NCBI GenBank assembly: GCA_026724425.1
Contig: JAIUCV010000003.1
Coordinates: 65,835,088 to 65,899,087, forward strand
Direction of reading: 5' to 3'
Origin: Erythrophleum ivorense
Lineage: Eukaryota > Streptophyta > Magnoliopsida > Fabales > Fabaceae
Length of the DNA: 64,000 bases
How positions within the stretch are numbered: position 1 is the stretch's first letter; the number at the start of each line of letters is the position of its first letter. Shown one piece after another: positions 48,871-61,439 of the stretch. The notes beneath the pieces were generated by a model. That model did no database searches. It saw nothing but the letters and a program-made list of their open reading frames with translations, and was not told the origin of the DNA. A program made the position numbers and the translations under genes.

Positions 48871-50404
48871 TATCGTGTGAAAGGAGTGCTTTTAAGTTAT
48901 ATTGGAGACATGGGAGGGAGAGATAACGAGGAATGGCTTTAAAGTAATGGTGGAGTTTATGTGAAGGTTTCTAATATGGGTGTTAACTTTTAATTATTTT
49001 TGTTATTTTATCTATTTTTTGCTTAGACATATGTATTTAAATTGTTAATTTATAAATAAAATAGCTAACTTTGGATAAAATGAGCACTATATTGTAATTA
49101 GCTTCATATTTAAGTTTTGAAAATATAAATGATATATTTTGACTTAATTTAGCTTTGAAAAAGAATCAACCATGTTTTGACCACTTTTGTGGGTGAAAAA
49201 TACAAAGAATTATAAGCCAAAGTCATATTAGAGCTAAAACCATGAATTCTCAGGTTAGGATGCTAAATATAAGCCATACTTAAAAGAGAGAGAGAGGATG
49301 CCTAAAAGCACTACTATTAAAGCTTTAGAGCTACTGTGGTAGATTTAAACACCGCGGTGCCTAACTAAAAAGGTCTCCATAAATCAAAATGCATTGCAAC
49401 CTAAAAATTTAGCATGATGGTGCTCGTGACCACTACAAAAAAGAAAATGTACTTTTGTTTAGCATGAAAAATGCAAAATACAATATGTTTTGTTGTTTTT
49501 TTTAGAGTTTTAAGGAGAGTTTTGAAATTTTCTTTTGGAGGCTACCGCTCTAAGGTTCTTGGGGAGGAAAATGAAAGGTTTAGCTCTATTTGCCATGAGA
49601 GAAACTTGAATTTGAAAAGGGTTAATTAATTAATCAGTTTTTTTTTTTGCTTTTTCTTATATTTCTTTACCCATTTATATAATTTATGCTTTGTTTTTAA
49701 TGTTGTTATTTTTTGTTGTTATAAAAATTGTTGATTTGTGATTGTGATAAACTCTTGTTTGTAGTGTATTGTAATTACTTTATTTATTTGTAATTAATGG
49801 TGTGATTTATTTACTCAATTCCTTTGTTTCATGCTTCTAAGTGTGTAGAAATCATTTGATCATTTGAGTAACTAAATGAACGTGAAAAAGGAATTTTAGG
49901 ATTAAATCATGAATTGGGTAGTGTGGATTCATGAAACTTGTAATATTAATTAAGTAGATTGATTTGCTTGTAAAATAGGTATACTTATTAACTCACATAG
50001 CCATATTATGACCTATTCTTAATTAATTCTTTAAATTATTTGTATAAGAAATTATGGATATTGATTAAGGTAATACCTATAAATAATTTGGAATATGCTT
50101 ATAAGTTTTAGTAATGACATTAAAAATAAGGGAAAAGAGATAATTAGTTTCAAATAAAATGCTATAGGGAATTCTAATCTCAAACTTTTTACTTTCTAAT
50201 TTAATTTAGAATTGTGTCTCTCCTTTATTTTGTCATTTTTATGTCTTTAGTTTATTTTAATTTTTTATCACTTTTATTGTTAGTTTGATTTATAGTAAGA
50301 GGCACATCCTTAGTGACAAATCTTCATGAGAACAATAATTTACTTTTCACTATATTACACATGCGATATGTACATTTGCATGTAAACTTTCGTAGCGCAA
50401 CAGT
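48871..50404. other. Insertion splitting the N-terminal part of BBE-like pseudogene 1
   Basis: About 1.5 kb of AT-rich DNA lies between the signal-peptide piece and the FAD-binding piece, and it replaces about 45 residues of coding sequence. A CACTA-type start, CACTACAAAAAAGAAAATG, is at 49431, but no matching end with a target duplication was found nearby; the nearest TTTTCTTGTAGTG is at 51415-51427, beyond the N-terminal piece. Near 49300-49390 there are GC-richer subterminal-like motifs (caccgcggtgcctaac). Confidence 0.5.
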
Positions 50405-50574
50405 GGAATTGCTAGATGGAAGAAGAAGAAAGGCTGTTTGGGGCGTAAACGGCTAGAGATATGGAATGACAGGGGTGAGAATGGCTCACAAGACAATGCC
50501 TGGAGGTTTCAGCTGATGAGTGGGAGGACGAAGAAACTGATGGAAGAGAAAGAAGAAGAAGAATGAGAAGCCAT
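50405..50574 (-). pseudogene. BBE-like pseudogene 1, signal peptide and N-terminus
   Basis: Minus strand from an ATG at 50574: MASHSSSSFSSISFFVLPLI, a signal-peptide-like leader that ends in a stop. One base out of frame it continues as ETSRHCLVSHSHPCHSISLA then VYAPNSLSSSSI, matching the BBE family pattern FLxCLxxHS...IYTPNNSSFSSVL. A frameshift therefore lies at the leader end. I assign it to pseudogene 1 by position and strand; it could be a separate copy. Confidence 0.75.
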
Positions 50575-50579
50575 GAAAT

Positions 50580-53454
50580 TTCCATTTCTTAGATGTGTTT
50601 GGGATATGGATGGATCATGGTAGTGATATCGATTTGATTATTGAGAACTCATCTCCCGTTCTATAGAACGTTCAAGACACGCATTAAATTTTGGTGAGTT
50701 CCTGAAGTAATTATTGTAATCCTATCACATTTACAAATCATCATATATATAAATTATTCGGTTTTATTATAAAAAATATATACCAATATATGAGGACAGT
50801 TAACAAAATAAAATATTATTTCAATTATATAATAAAAATTTAATTATTATCATATAACATTTCAATCCCTTAAAGATTAAAAATTTATAACACATAACTT
50901 TTTCTTAGAAATTTGAAGGCCAAACAAATTAAAATGTGGATGGTCTTTCCAATGAAAAATAGCAATTGGAAAAATAAAAGAAAAAAATTGTGGCTGGACT
51001 TTTGCGTATAGAGCAGGGAATCTTTATTCATCAAACAATAACCCTGTACAGAACAGGGACATTTCCATTAGACAAGGATTAACGCACATAAATACTATAA
51101 AATCAGCTTACTTAAGCTAAGCCGTTTCCCTTAAACATTCCAATAGACAATGGCATTAATTACTTTAGGAGCCATTCAAAATTTACCACATCCGTTTGGT
51201 AAGATATTGGAAAGGGAGAGGGAAACAAAAAAATTTATATAACATCTATTATATATTTATAATTATTATTTAATAATATTTATTCTTTTTTTAATTTTTC
51301 TAAAATAAAAGTACAAAATTTATTTTTTTATATACAAAATTAAATTTTTTTAATTTCTATTTTTATCTATGCAATTCTACTAATAAATCCCTATTATTTA
51401 TGTTTTTGTGCATGTTTTCTTGTAGTGAGTATGGATTTAGCCTCTAACTATAGGTAAATAATACCTTTATGCATGAAATAGACACATTTAGGATGAATAG
51501 CTCCATACTTAATTTTCACTTTGAAAATGATAGATTTTGTTTTAATTTTGAGTATATTGAGAACTAATCATACGTTGTCCTTATTGTAGGGTGCATATCT
51601 AAGAGAGGAGTGAAATTTCTTATGTCAAAGAGGTTTCAAAGTTCTTGTAATTGTAGTTTTTAGAAACTTGCCTCGGCTAGAATTCGTAAAGTGGCGGCTA
51701 AAAGGAAGAAAATGAAGAGGAGTTTGCAGGGTAATTTGTGTTGTGACTCATCCTTCTCACACCATAGCGAAACTTAACACAGAAGATAAACTCACCATGG
51801 CAATAATGTTTCTTGCTGCGGCGCAAGGTGAGGCAAGCTGAATACCACGGCGAGGAGAGTACTTGGCCATGGCTCACTATCATACAAAAGCAAAACCCGC
51901 TGCGGCGAGATTGTGATGCGTCGTGGCGCGAAGCGTAGCTATCCCATCCAGAAGTAAAACTTGCTGGGCCAAATTGTGTTGTGCCACAACACATATTCTT
52001 CTAGAACCTCGTTTTGCCGTGGCACGATATGCTGAGCCGCAATGTGACGTGTATTAGCTAAACACAATATTTTTCTTTGTTGAAAATGCAAGGTTTTCTC
52101 ACTTCATATGCTTGAGCTGCATAAGAAGTCGTCATTTTGGGTTGGTCTTTGCTTGTTCCAAGTGTGTAGAGGCTAGGGAGAAGCTAAGGAGACACTTTGA
52201 AGCAGAAGAGAGCAAGAGATTGAAGATTGAAGCTAAAATGAGCTCCATTTCTGAGTTTCTTCTTTCCTTATTCTGTTTTTATCATTTATCCTAATATATC
52301 TGACTTTTGCTTTTACTTTTCTTTGGTTTTCATGAATATGTACAGCTAAAGTCCCTAATCTAGGATTATTAGGAACTCTTGTATGGATTAGTGGTTGTTC
52401 CTCACTCTACTTTTACAATTAATAATGAATATTTATTCATTCAACTCTATGCTTCATGCTCTCTAATTGATTAGCCAACAATTAGATTGATTTGATACTT
52501 TGCTTGAACTTGGAAAAGGGGAAGAGAAGTTAGATCAAGACATGAGTAGTGTGAGTACTTGAAGCTTGATAGGCAGGTGGATGGTTCAGTTAATAAGTTA
52601 GGAATATATTCATTAACCTCACATTGTCTAATTAGGTATTGTACTAACAATTTAATCTCAGTTGGCTTTATCAGGAATTATGAAATTGATGGGATAACCT
52701 TATATGAGATTTGAAAAAATACTTATAGGAATAATTGAACTCTAGACCAACATGTATTATCATTGAGAGCAATAGTACTGAGTGTTGAGCAAGTTGCTAT
52801 AAAATACAAAAGGAACTAATAATACTAGATGCTAATAGTAGTTGATCCATAATCATTTCTTATTTATACAATCATTTTAAATTAATCCACTTAATTTAAA
52901 TTAGGGTGTAAATTTTGGTATTTGACAAATTTTGACATCAAATCCTAGAGGGAATGATATTTTCTTATTACTATATTACTTTTGTGATACGTATACTTAT
53001 TTGTAGCAACATATACATAACAAGTCTAATATCATATCACTTGCAATTGCCATGGTGACCAAGATTGACAGGAGACCAACAGAATAAAAAATAGCTATCC
53101 ATTTTTGTCTTTTTCTAAAAGTTTCATGTTTCATTTTATATTTTTGCTTGCCATTATTTTTTCTATAGCAGGATGTGCATTTTGTACGTAAGTATTTGAA
53201 TTTGGTGAATTTTGAAAAGAATTATAAAGTTTTCTCTCTATTCCAAAGAGAGCTTTTTCCATTGCATTCCTTCCTCCTCTGATTTAGCTTACTAGTTAAT
53301 ATGTATGATTCATATTGAATTATCATTCACCTTAACCATTTAATCTATATGTGTAACATTATATATATGCTACACATGTAAGTTCATTCCTCCCAATCAT
53401 TTCCTCCTTTTCTTTTTTAATTGTGAATCATGTATATTCAAATTTCATTAGGCC
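50580..53454. other. Intergenic, repeat-derived; GC-rich patch at 51.8-52.06 kb
   Basis: No gene is recognised. A CACTA-type end TTTTCTTGTAGTG is at 51415-51427. Between ~51800 and 52060 the sequence becomes GC-rich with a loosely repeated motif (gctgcggcgc, gctgcggcgag, gctgggcc, gccgtggc near 51814, 51899, 51961 and 52012), as seen in some plant LTRs. A 60-codon frame at 52112-52294 (Cys-, Glu- and Lys-rich) has no known match. Confidence 0.45.
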
Positions 53455-53574
53455 AAAATTTACCAATTATTTTATTTTTTCTCTCCCATTAGGGCTGTGG
53501 ACCAATCCCAATTTTGAGGCTTTTAAGGAAAATTGATCTAGTTAAAATAAATGAATCAAATAATAATATATAAA

Positions 53575-53918
53575 TAAGAGTGTTCAAAGGTTTGGTTTGG
53601 TTGAGCTACTTTTTTCAAGCTATGTTTGGGTTTGGTTTAGTACTGCCCCAAGTTATCTACTTTTTTAATTCAAAATTTTTTATAAAAATTATAAAATAGT
53701 CTTTTAAAAAATAAAATTTTTATATGAATTCTTGCAAAACTACACTTTCTCAAACAAAAAATATATAAAATTTTTATAAAATAAAAAAAATTAAAAAAGG
53801 AGCTAAGCTAAGCCAAATCAAACTAGTTAACATGATTGGCTCGATTTTTTTTAACACAATCCAACTTGACTTGATATAATTAAGTTGGTCAAATTAATGG
53901 GCCATTTGTTCATCCCTA
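53575..53918. mobile_element. hAT-type MITE
   Basis: 344 bp with ends TAAGAGTGTTCAAAGG and CATTTGTTCATCCCTA (complement TAGGGATGAACAAATG). The 8-bp flanks TATATAAA and TCTATAAA match at 7 of 8 positions. The core is AT-rich and non-coding. The upstream flank (53455-53570) matches 30085-30225. Confidence 0.65.
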
Positions 53919-54109
53919 TCTATAAAAAAGCATGTCGTACATATTTCTTTTTTAATATAATACACATCTAATACGTTGGCTTACATATATATAATTTTTT
54001 TTATTATAGAAATAGATTATAAACCATGGTCTACTTTCAAATTTTTCCTCCGTTAAATGCCATCGACACTGAAAGTTTGCTTCATGAGTATCCAAATTTT
54101 CCCCAAAGC

Positions 54110-54190
54110 AATATGTATAACAAATCAACCAGTATGATGAAATTAAGCATTTCTGAGGCACTATCATGATTGTTATTCTTTGGGATTGAA
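54110..54190 (-). pseudogene. BBE-like 3'-end remnant
   Basis: This short segment (aattaagcatttctgaggcact and neighbours) matches the tail of BBE-like pseudogene 1 at 31425-31475 (agttaagcatttctaaggcact). In translation both give xSAxEMLNFxIxVDLLY. The match breaks off at both sides. It is a third trace of the BBE tandem cluster. Confidence 0.65.
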
Positions 54191-54363
54191 TACTTTAATA
54201 AGATATCTCTCTTACATATCATAATTAACTTTCCAGAGTTAAGACAGTAAAGAACATAACATAACACATCGAATACATAAATCTCTCAATTCATAGAAAT
54301 TAATCAGTAATTTATGTCACGCGATACTTAAGTATTATCTCAAGCTCTTTTCCGTTTGATGCG

Positions 54364-54364
<1 letters not shown>

Positions 54365-54398
<34 letters not shown>
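54365..54398. repeat. TG dinucleotide microsatellite
   Basis: A pure TG run of about 33 bases. Confidence 0.98.
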
Positions 54399-54399
<1 letters not shown>

Positions 54400-54400
<1 letters not shown>

Positions 54401-55475
54401 ATTCTAATCAATAGACTTTAAAATTTGTGGTTTAGATAACAAATTTTATTATGAAATTTTAAATATGACTCGATATTATATAATAAGCATACATTTTTAA
54501 GAAGTTCCATGTGACTACATAATTTTGTTACAGAATATTAAAAGCGAAAGAATAGATTTTTTTATTGTATTTAATTCATTCTAGGCATTTTTTTTTAATT
54601 AAACACGGAGAAAAGAGAACTATGGTGCGTACAAACCCTGAAACATCATCCAATAATTAGTGGGTTTATCATCCACTAAAATGATTTTCGATAAAGAATC
54701 AATTTATCAGAAAAAAAAAAAGTTATACTACACAAAACATGCTTGATAAATTTACAAAGTACGTATTAATATTGATGTTACAAAATATTGTAGAGTTTAT
54801 ATGTGGGCTTGCATGTAGGCTGATTATACATATTTATAAAGTCTATCGAATGACCATTTGGCACATAAAATTTTTAAGTATAAAAATAGAAAAGAAATAA
54901 GAATGTGAATAGAATAAAATAATTATGTTTGCTATAATATAAAAAAATTAGAATGTTATTATATTTATATATTTGGTTAGATAAAAGTAATATTGCAAAG
55001 GAAAAAGAATTATGAAAAATGACTAATATTTCTACTTAATAATAATATTAAAATGGAAAGAAAATAATAATAATGAAGTAATAATGAACTTTTCATAAAT
55101 TAAGTACAATAATTATTATTGATTTACGCTTATACGAAGGAGACGAATTCCATCAATCTTTTTCGTGTTTGGACAATACCTAGCTGTCAAACAAGATGTA
55201 GAAAAAGATTTTTTTTTTTCACCCCCTCATTCACATACTACCAAATGGGGTTTAGAGATGTATAAAATAAAATAAAAAATTGAAAAGCTGAAATAGGTAA
55301 CAACTTGTTGACTTTATTTATTCTTGCTTAATTAAAAGGAACCAATCCAAACAAATTTAGTACTCCAATCTGAAGTTCCTGTTTCGACAGAGTGGGTATT
55401 ATTGAACCAGTTTCTATTTCCATAGTCAAATATATGGTAAACATAAATCAAGCATTTCTGAGCTCATTCCGTCTT
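54400..55475. other. Intergenic, AT-rich
   Basis: No gene is visible. Complementary ccatttgg / ccaaatgg sequences at about 54850 and 55243 hint at a ~400-bp MITE, but no target duplication could be matched. The 3' flank of BBE-like pseudogene 2 is at the right end. Confidence 0.4.
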
Positions 55476-57226
55476 CTATTCCTTCCGATTTGGCGGCAGA
55501 GTAGGGATGCTTTGTTCGTTTCTAAAGAAATTGGCAGGATCAACCTTCGTCTTAATTTGAACCAACCTGTCGAAGTTCTCCTTGAAGTACTCCAACCCAT
55601 AAACTTTGCCTTGTTCATAGCTGTTCTTACCATTGTGGTTGATCCCCAAGTCAAGAACTCAAGATCCTTATAGTTGAAGAATGCTTCTCTAGGGTTCTTG
55701 GACACAAAGGGAGTCATGTACCTATGAAGTTTTCTTGTCAAGTTTATATAGTGATCTGCTACCTCTTTCCCCGCCTCATTCCAGTTCGCTTGATATTGTA
55801 CCTGTTGGAGAGATTATAATAAAAACATATTCGTCGACTTTCATTTAATAACTTGATTAAAATCTGATCTTTATTGTCCTCATTCTCTTAACTAAAATTA
55901 AGTTTTAACACAAGGTGTAAGTTTGTGCTTTGTTCACCCTTCATGTATCCCTCAGAATTTTCATGCGCATGGGAGGGCATGCTAGAGAATATAGCTAAAG
56001 CAAAGTAGGTGTAATGAATTCGTGCTTTCGTTCAATATCCCCTCAGAAGTTTTGAGGAGAGAAAGTGTGTTAACGATTAATTATAATAAAGAAGGATAAT
56101 TGAGGTACAGTTTTAATTTTGTAGTTGTCATCAAATTCTTAAATAATAGCATAACCTGTAATTTTTTTTTGATAATTCAGTGTTATACATAGTTGGGTTT
56201 TTAAAATTTTTCTTTCACGTATTATAGCTTTATTGGATAATTTAATAACAAATATTTACTAAACTTTACCTAATTAAAGTTAAATCCTATAAAAAAATTC
56301 ATGGATGCAGTGAATTTGTGCTGTGACTATACTTCAAATTGCAAAAAAAAAAAAGGAGAAAATGTGTGAGAGGGTGATGAGTTAAAGTATTATAATTAAT
56401 TAAAAAAACCTAAAATAGGCTTTCACTTAATATAATATTTTAAACTTTTAAATTGAAATAATTTTCTAATGTACCTTCCACAAATTTCCGGCACGATGAG
56501 GGAAAGGAGTTGCCGTGGCCGGAATCTCAGCCATTCGTCCACCATAAGGATTGAAATACAGTATTGTATCCTTCAATTCAATCATCTTCTTCCATATCCC
56601 TTCCAAACCTTCTCTGGGAATAGATTCCTTGACGTAATCAGACTTCCTTTTCAAGTAATTCAGTGACTGAGGTGTCCTATCAAGTAAAATCTCAATGGGC
56701 GTTGTAATATTAATATTTGTCCAAAAAAGCACCGATTTAAGCCAGCTTGTTTCTATACAATCCGATTGCTTCAAACCCAATTCAGGGAAGCTCTCGTTCA
56801 TAAAAGAAAGAAGCCTTTTGGAGTCACCAAGGAATAAGGATATGAACGTAGCTCTCACAGTCTTTGTCCCATTTTGAGTGCCATTAACAACGTCTATAAT
56901 AACCCTAATGAAAAGGTCATTATCAATATTTGGGGCAACATGCTCCCACTTATATAATATATCTGTGACATTTTGCTCAAGTGTCCTGGCAACTTGGAAA
57001 ACAGTGACTACCTCAGGGACTCGAACTAGCTTTAATTTGTACGAAATTACAACTCCAAAGCTAGCTCCCCCACCACCTCTAATGGCCCAAAATAGATCTT
57101 CACCCATAGATTTTCTATCTAGCAATCTTCCATGAACATCTACTATTTGCGCATCAATAACGTTATCCACTGAGAGACCATATTTTCTCATCATATTCCC
57201 ATACCCACCAGTTCGCGGCCCTCCAA
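55476..57226 (-). pseudogene. BBE-like pseudogene 2 (5'-truncated)
   Basis: Minus strand. An open run of ~242 residues from 57194 (MMRKYGLSVDNVIDA, GGGGASFGVVISYKLKLV, NGTQNGTKTVRATF, LKQSDCIETSW, FNPYGGRMAEI, HRAGNLWK) ends at 56475. After a 673-bp interruption it resumes at 55801 with VQYQANW and YMTPFVSKNPREAF. An 8-bp insertion at 55651-55658 (tandem tcaagaac) breaks the frame before GINHNGKNSYEQGKVYGLEY, FKENFDRLVQIKTKVDPANF and QSIPTLPP. A further base loss leads to an early stop at 55476. Everything upstream of GGYGNMM, including the covalent FAD His and Cys sites and the signal peptide, is missing; homology stops near 57226. BBE-like enzymes are secreted flavin oxidases; this copy cannot make one. 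Confidence 0.9.
55802..56474 (-). other. Intron or intron-like insertion in BBE-like pseudogene 2
   Basis: On the minus strand GGAAG is followed by gtacattag, and the far end reads ctctccaacag before GTACAATATC, so GT-AG borders are present and the frame is kept (K-VQYQANW). Pseudogene 1 has no interruption at the same codons (NLWKIQYKANW). GTACA is present at both ends, as after a transposon-type insertion with a 5-6-bp duplication. Confidence 0.7.
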
Positions 57227-58024
57227 TTGAACCAAGATTTCAAAAACCATTCAGCCTCAACTCTTTACCTGTTAACCGACTAAGCAATTGACTAGCCTAG
57301 CGCTAGCAGTTGGTGCCAAAAGTGTGGTAGACCTTGGAAAGATGAAGAAAAGGACAATTAAATAATAGGAATGATATTTTACTATTTTTATATAATCAAA
57401 ATTTTTAAATTTAAGTAATAAAGAGTTTATTTTAGTAGAATTGATAGATCGGCTAACTAATTATATTTTTATTTAGAAATGACATTACAATTAGAAATAA
57501 AAATCGAAGTAGATAAGTGTTATTTTTTGTAATATTATTTGATTTTTCAAAATTTTATTTAATTTTAATAAAATTCATAAGAATGCAATAGTGTAAGATT
57601 AAGGTGTGCGTTGTTCGAAAGTCTTGGGCAAAAATTAAATTAATGTTCTCCAGATAATGCTTGGAATTTATCCGCAGAAAAACATGGCTTGGACCATTTC
57701 TCCCAATCAAATCCATGACTTCCAAGTTCCAACTACAAATTTGGCTTTAATAAATTTCTGTCAATCTTTATCCTCGTTTAATCAAAAGAAAAATTGCAAT
57801 TCCTTTTTTATTACCCTTGACGCATTTCAAGTTATAGCTAGCCTTGGGCAAAATGGCAGGGTTACTGGTTGAAGAAATAAAGAAATTAATTAGAAGGACT
57901 GAGATATGGGATTAATCTATTCCATTTAAAATGATATCGTATCCTCATGCACCAAAAAGATGGCTTCTATTGTTCCCAAGGCATGTTGTCATATTTATGG
58001 CCATTCGAAACGGCTGTCCACACT
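57227..58024. other. Intergenic, no gene recognised
   Basis: Right of the BBE truncation point. A plus-strand frame at 57657-57872 has no recognised domain. The segment 57894-57945 is repeated, in interrupted form, at 58071-58102 plus 58993-59010. Confidence 0.45.
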
Positions 58025-60239
58025 CACTACCAAAAAAGTGGGCAATTGTGACGGTGCTTCTGGACATAGCAAAGGACTGAGATATGAGATTAATCTATTC
58101 CATTTGGCTCCGTTTAGAATGCGAAAAAGTCTTCGTCTTCTTTTTTCAGAATGAAAGTAGAAGATGGATTGAAAATAAAAAGAATTTTATATGCTGTGAG
58201 CATATTTGGTATAACATAGAGAAAAATGAGATAATTATTACCTTTTAATACTTAATTAGATAAAAATGAGATAAAAATGATAATAAAAAATTATTAAAAG
58301 ACGAAAATGCCTATGGGTAATAAAAATAAAAAAAATCCTAAACAGAATTTTTGCCTCCCACAAACACCAGTCATGGCTATTTCCTCGCTTCCCATATTTT
58401 CTGACCTCAAGATCTGCAGCAATTTCGGCGAGCAGAACAGGGGAGGATGAATGGTGACACCAGCGAACAATTTTGGCGAGTGAATGCAAGACGGAGATGG
58501 CCCTTTTTCCAGCCAGGTTTTGGCACAATAAAGAAGACCCACATGGTGACAAGGGCAAGATAGTCATTTGATGCTGCTCTCCCACGATCGGGAGCTCTTT
58601 CCCTTTATTGAGAGCACAGAAGACTTGGGTCCGATTTTTCTTTACTTCTAAATGTACTTCTTTAAAAAATAATTTGAACAATCCAAATCTTAATTTTTTA
58701 TTTTTATTTTTTTATTTAAAATATTATTTTTTAAAAAATTATATAATTAATAGATTAATTTTATTTGACATTTTACATCTTTTAAAATAATAAAAATTTT
58801 TAAATTTTTAAAAAAATTAAGAATAGATCTGAGTCGCTAGATCAAAAGTGCAAGGAATTGGTTCACCACAAAACTTTTGCGTTTATGGGATGTTACTCTC
58901 TATCGGATTCAGGACCCCTACCAACCTAACGCGTTTTTTTGGTCTTTCCCACTCCCTCTTCTATTCCAAGATTGTCGTATCTTGCATGCCCTTTAAAGTG
59001 ATATCGTACTCATGTCGCTATGTTTTATTTAATATTTGAACATAAACATAATTATAACTAAAAATGATTTATATACAATAATCACTACAAATATAAAATT
59101 TAAATTATAATTAGATATAAAATTAAATTATTATTAAAATTAAAAATTGAGTCTAATACATGTAATAATATTATTATGAAAACAAAAATCTTACAAGTCA
59201 ATAAATAAATTCTACAATTACAATATTATTTAACAAAAATCTTACAAGTCAGTTGCCAAGTTTTAAATTTACTAATACATTTCTTTTTGATTGGAGGACA
59301 ATAAAAAATGATCTGCCACACTTTGTCAATACTCATCCTTTGATTACATATCCAAATTGAAATATAATTGTCACTAGAAACATATAAAAATTGAGTTGCA
59401 AGAGATAAAGATTATTCAATAAGTTTTACTTTAACAATTACTATGTAATTTTTTTTAATAATTTAAGGGAAAAAAGTATTTCATCCAAAATATATATGAA
59501 AATGTAAGGGCCTGAAAAACACTAATAAAGAAAAAGATACCAAAGACAATTTTTCTTTTTCAAAAACAAACAAAAAGATATCTACCAACCGTTATATAAA
59601 ATCAAATTGCCATAAAAACCCTAATCTTATCCCTTAAGGTTCACTCGTGAAACGCACTTGGCTAAACAATATTATTGCTTTTGACTAGTAAGAGTAATAC
59701 ATTATTGGAATCAACTAACCTTCACAAAAAAGTAAACAAGAATGGACTTCCCTACTTTTACAGCTTCAAGCAGAGAGAAAATCTTGATGAATCCAAAAGT
59801 AAGTCATAAAGGAAAGTCATTAAGACTGAACAATTATGATTATTAGCAAAGACCAATGCACCTAAGTGGATTAGATTAGCATATATGATTATAGAAATTG
59901 CGTGAACCAGACAAATCAATGATAAGCACCATACGAACATTAATCATAAGGTTTTTAGATGACTTGGAAATATAGCACCATAAAAATCAAAGGCAAAACA
60001 AACGTAGAAAAATTCCTATTTGGACAACCACACTTGTTACAACAGTAGGTATACATAGGTACAGATCAGATGCAGTAATACCACATATTTAAGGTGTATG
60101 ATCAACCTATAACGAATGGTTTAACTATAATCATAAAGCTAAGAAAGAGCATTCTCAGTACTTTTTCTAACATAAACAAAGGAATATAAAAAAAAAAATT
60201 GTCTCACAAAAACAAGAGCCAGAGGTGCAAGTCTAATAC

Positions 60240-60290
60240 CAGCCATGGCATAAAGTGCCCGTCCCCTCACCAATGAATTTGGGTCATCTT
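60240..60290 (-). other. Exon-like scrap (HEAT-repeat-like)
   Basis: On the minus strand a 51-nt open segment lies between an acceptor-like cttag and a donor-like gtatta, both phase 1. It reads DDPNSLVRGRALYAMA, reminiscent of a HEAT/ARM repeat helix. No neighbouring exon could be joined, so it may be a captured or decayed exon. Confidence 0.3.
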
Positions 60291-61439
60291 CTAAGTCACA
60301 TTAATAAATTTTTTAAAAAATTAATATTTGTGAATACTTAATAAGTTAGTCCGAAGTAAAGCTGTATCAAATTTTATAGCACTAATTCATCATTTCCAAT
60401 TTTATGCATATAAAAGAGTTAATATTAATCTTGTTTTCAGAAACAAGAGATGTATGTGTGTAGATTTTGAGAAATTTTTATATTAAATTTTTTTTAATAT
60501 TAAAAAAAATTAAAAAATGTGGCCCGACTGACCCAAAAAAATACAGCCTTTGTTTGAGCCCATAACAGATGTAGATCCTCCGAAAAAGTTAGAAAAAGAT
60601 AGACATAAAGGAATGGCCCACTCCAAATTTACTTAGAAAAGTAGTTTTTAGGATCCTAGTTCATGTACAACTTAGAATTTCTATCGGATAGACCAGATTA
60701 ATTGACCTAAACGCCCAAGAAAACTTATTTACTTACCAAAGATATAATAGCATCTTCCTAAACTTCTATTATAACTTGATCCCATTATCATATTTTTCTT
60801 CTCTTGCTATGCAATTATTTTCACTAAAAATACTAGGAGTATTTCAAGATATTAATTTAATTGGTAAAAAGAGATAATATATTTAAGTTCCATTTTATTG
60901 AGAAATAATCTAAAAATAACATCCTAAATGTGATAGGCTAATACAAAAGAGTAAGATCTGCTAAAAAAGAGTTTAAATTTCGGCAAAGTTTGAAAATACC
61001 TCTATAGTAATATCAAACAGAATATACAGAGAGAAAATAGATCTTTCATCAAATAATTTTAATATACATGATCTCCTTTAATTCAAGCAACAGTTGCTTA
61101 ACCTTATAATTATTTGAACAATAATACCGTATATTAAGCATCACTATATTAACCCAAAAAAAAGGCTGAATATATAGGTAATAAGAAACAACTGAATTTG
61201 GTCTCAAATATGGACAGTGAAAGTGAAACCACAAATCATTTCATTTCAATTTTGCACTATTAACTCTAAAAACAAAGAAATGTCACTGGAAAATGGAGAG
61301 CCTTAAATTATATATAGTTACCTTAATGAGCTGTCCCTTAACAATAACACCAGATTGAGATGAAAAATTAATTTAATCTAACAACACCAACAAATATTCT
61401 TGAGTTTATAAGCTATGAAAAAGGAAAGAAAAGAATTAC

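Noticed and set aside
51185..51240. Possible third copy of the Tourist-like MITE (ccgtttggtaagatattgg)
   Set aside because: Only about 20 bases resemble the TIR and no opposite end or target duplication was found.
49431..51427. A 2-kb CACTA element between CACTACAAAAAAG and CTTGTAGTG
   Set aside because: The flanking triplets differ (GAC and AGT) and the BBE N-terminal piece lies inside, so the two ends probably belong to different insertions or decayed elements.
54850..55250. A ~400-bp MITE between ccatttgg and ccaaatgg
   Set aside because: The inverted match is short and no flanking duplication can be matched.
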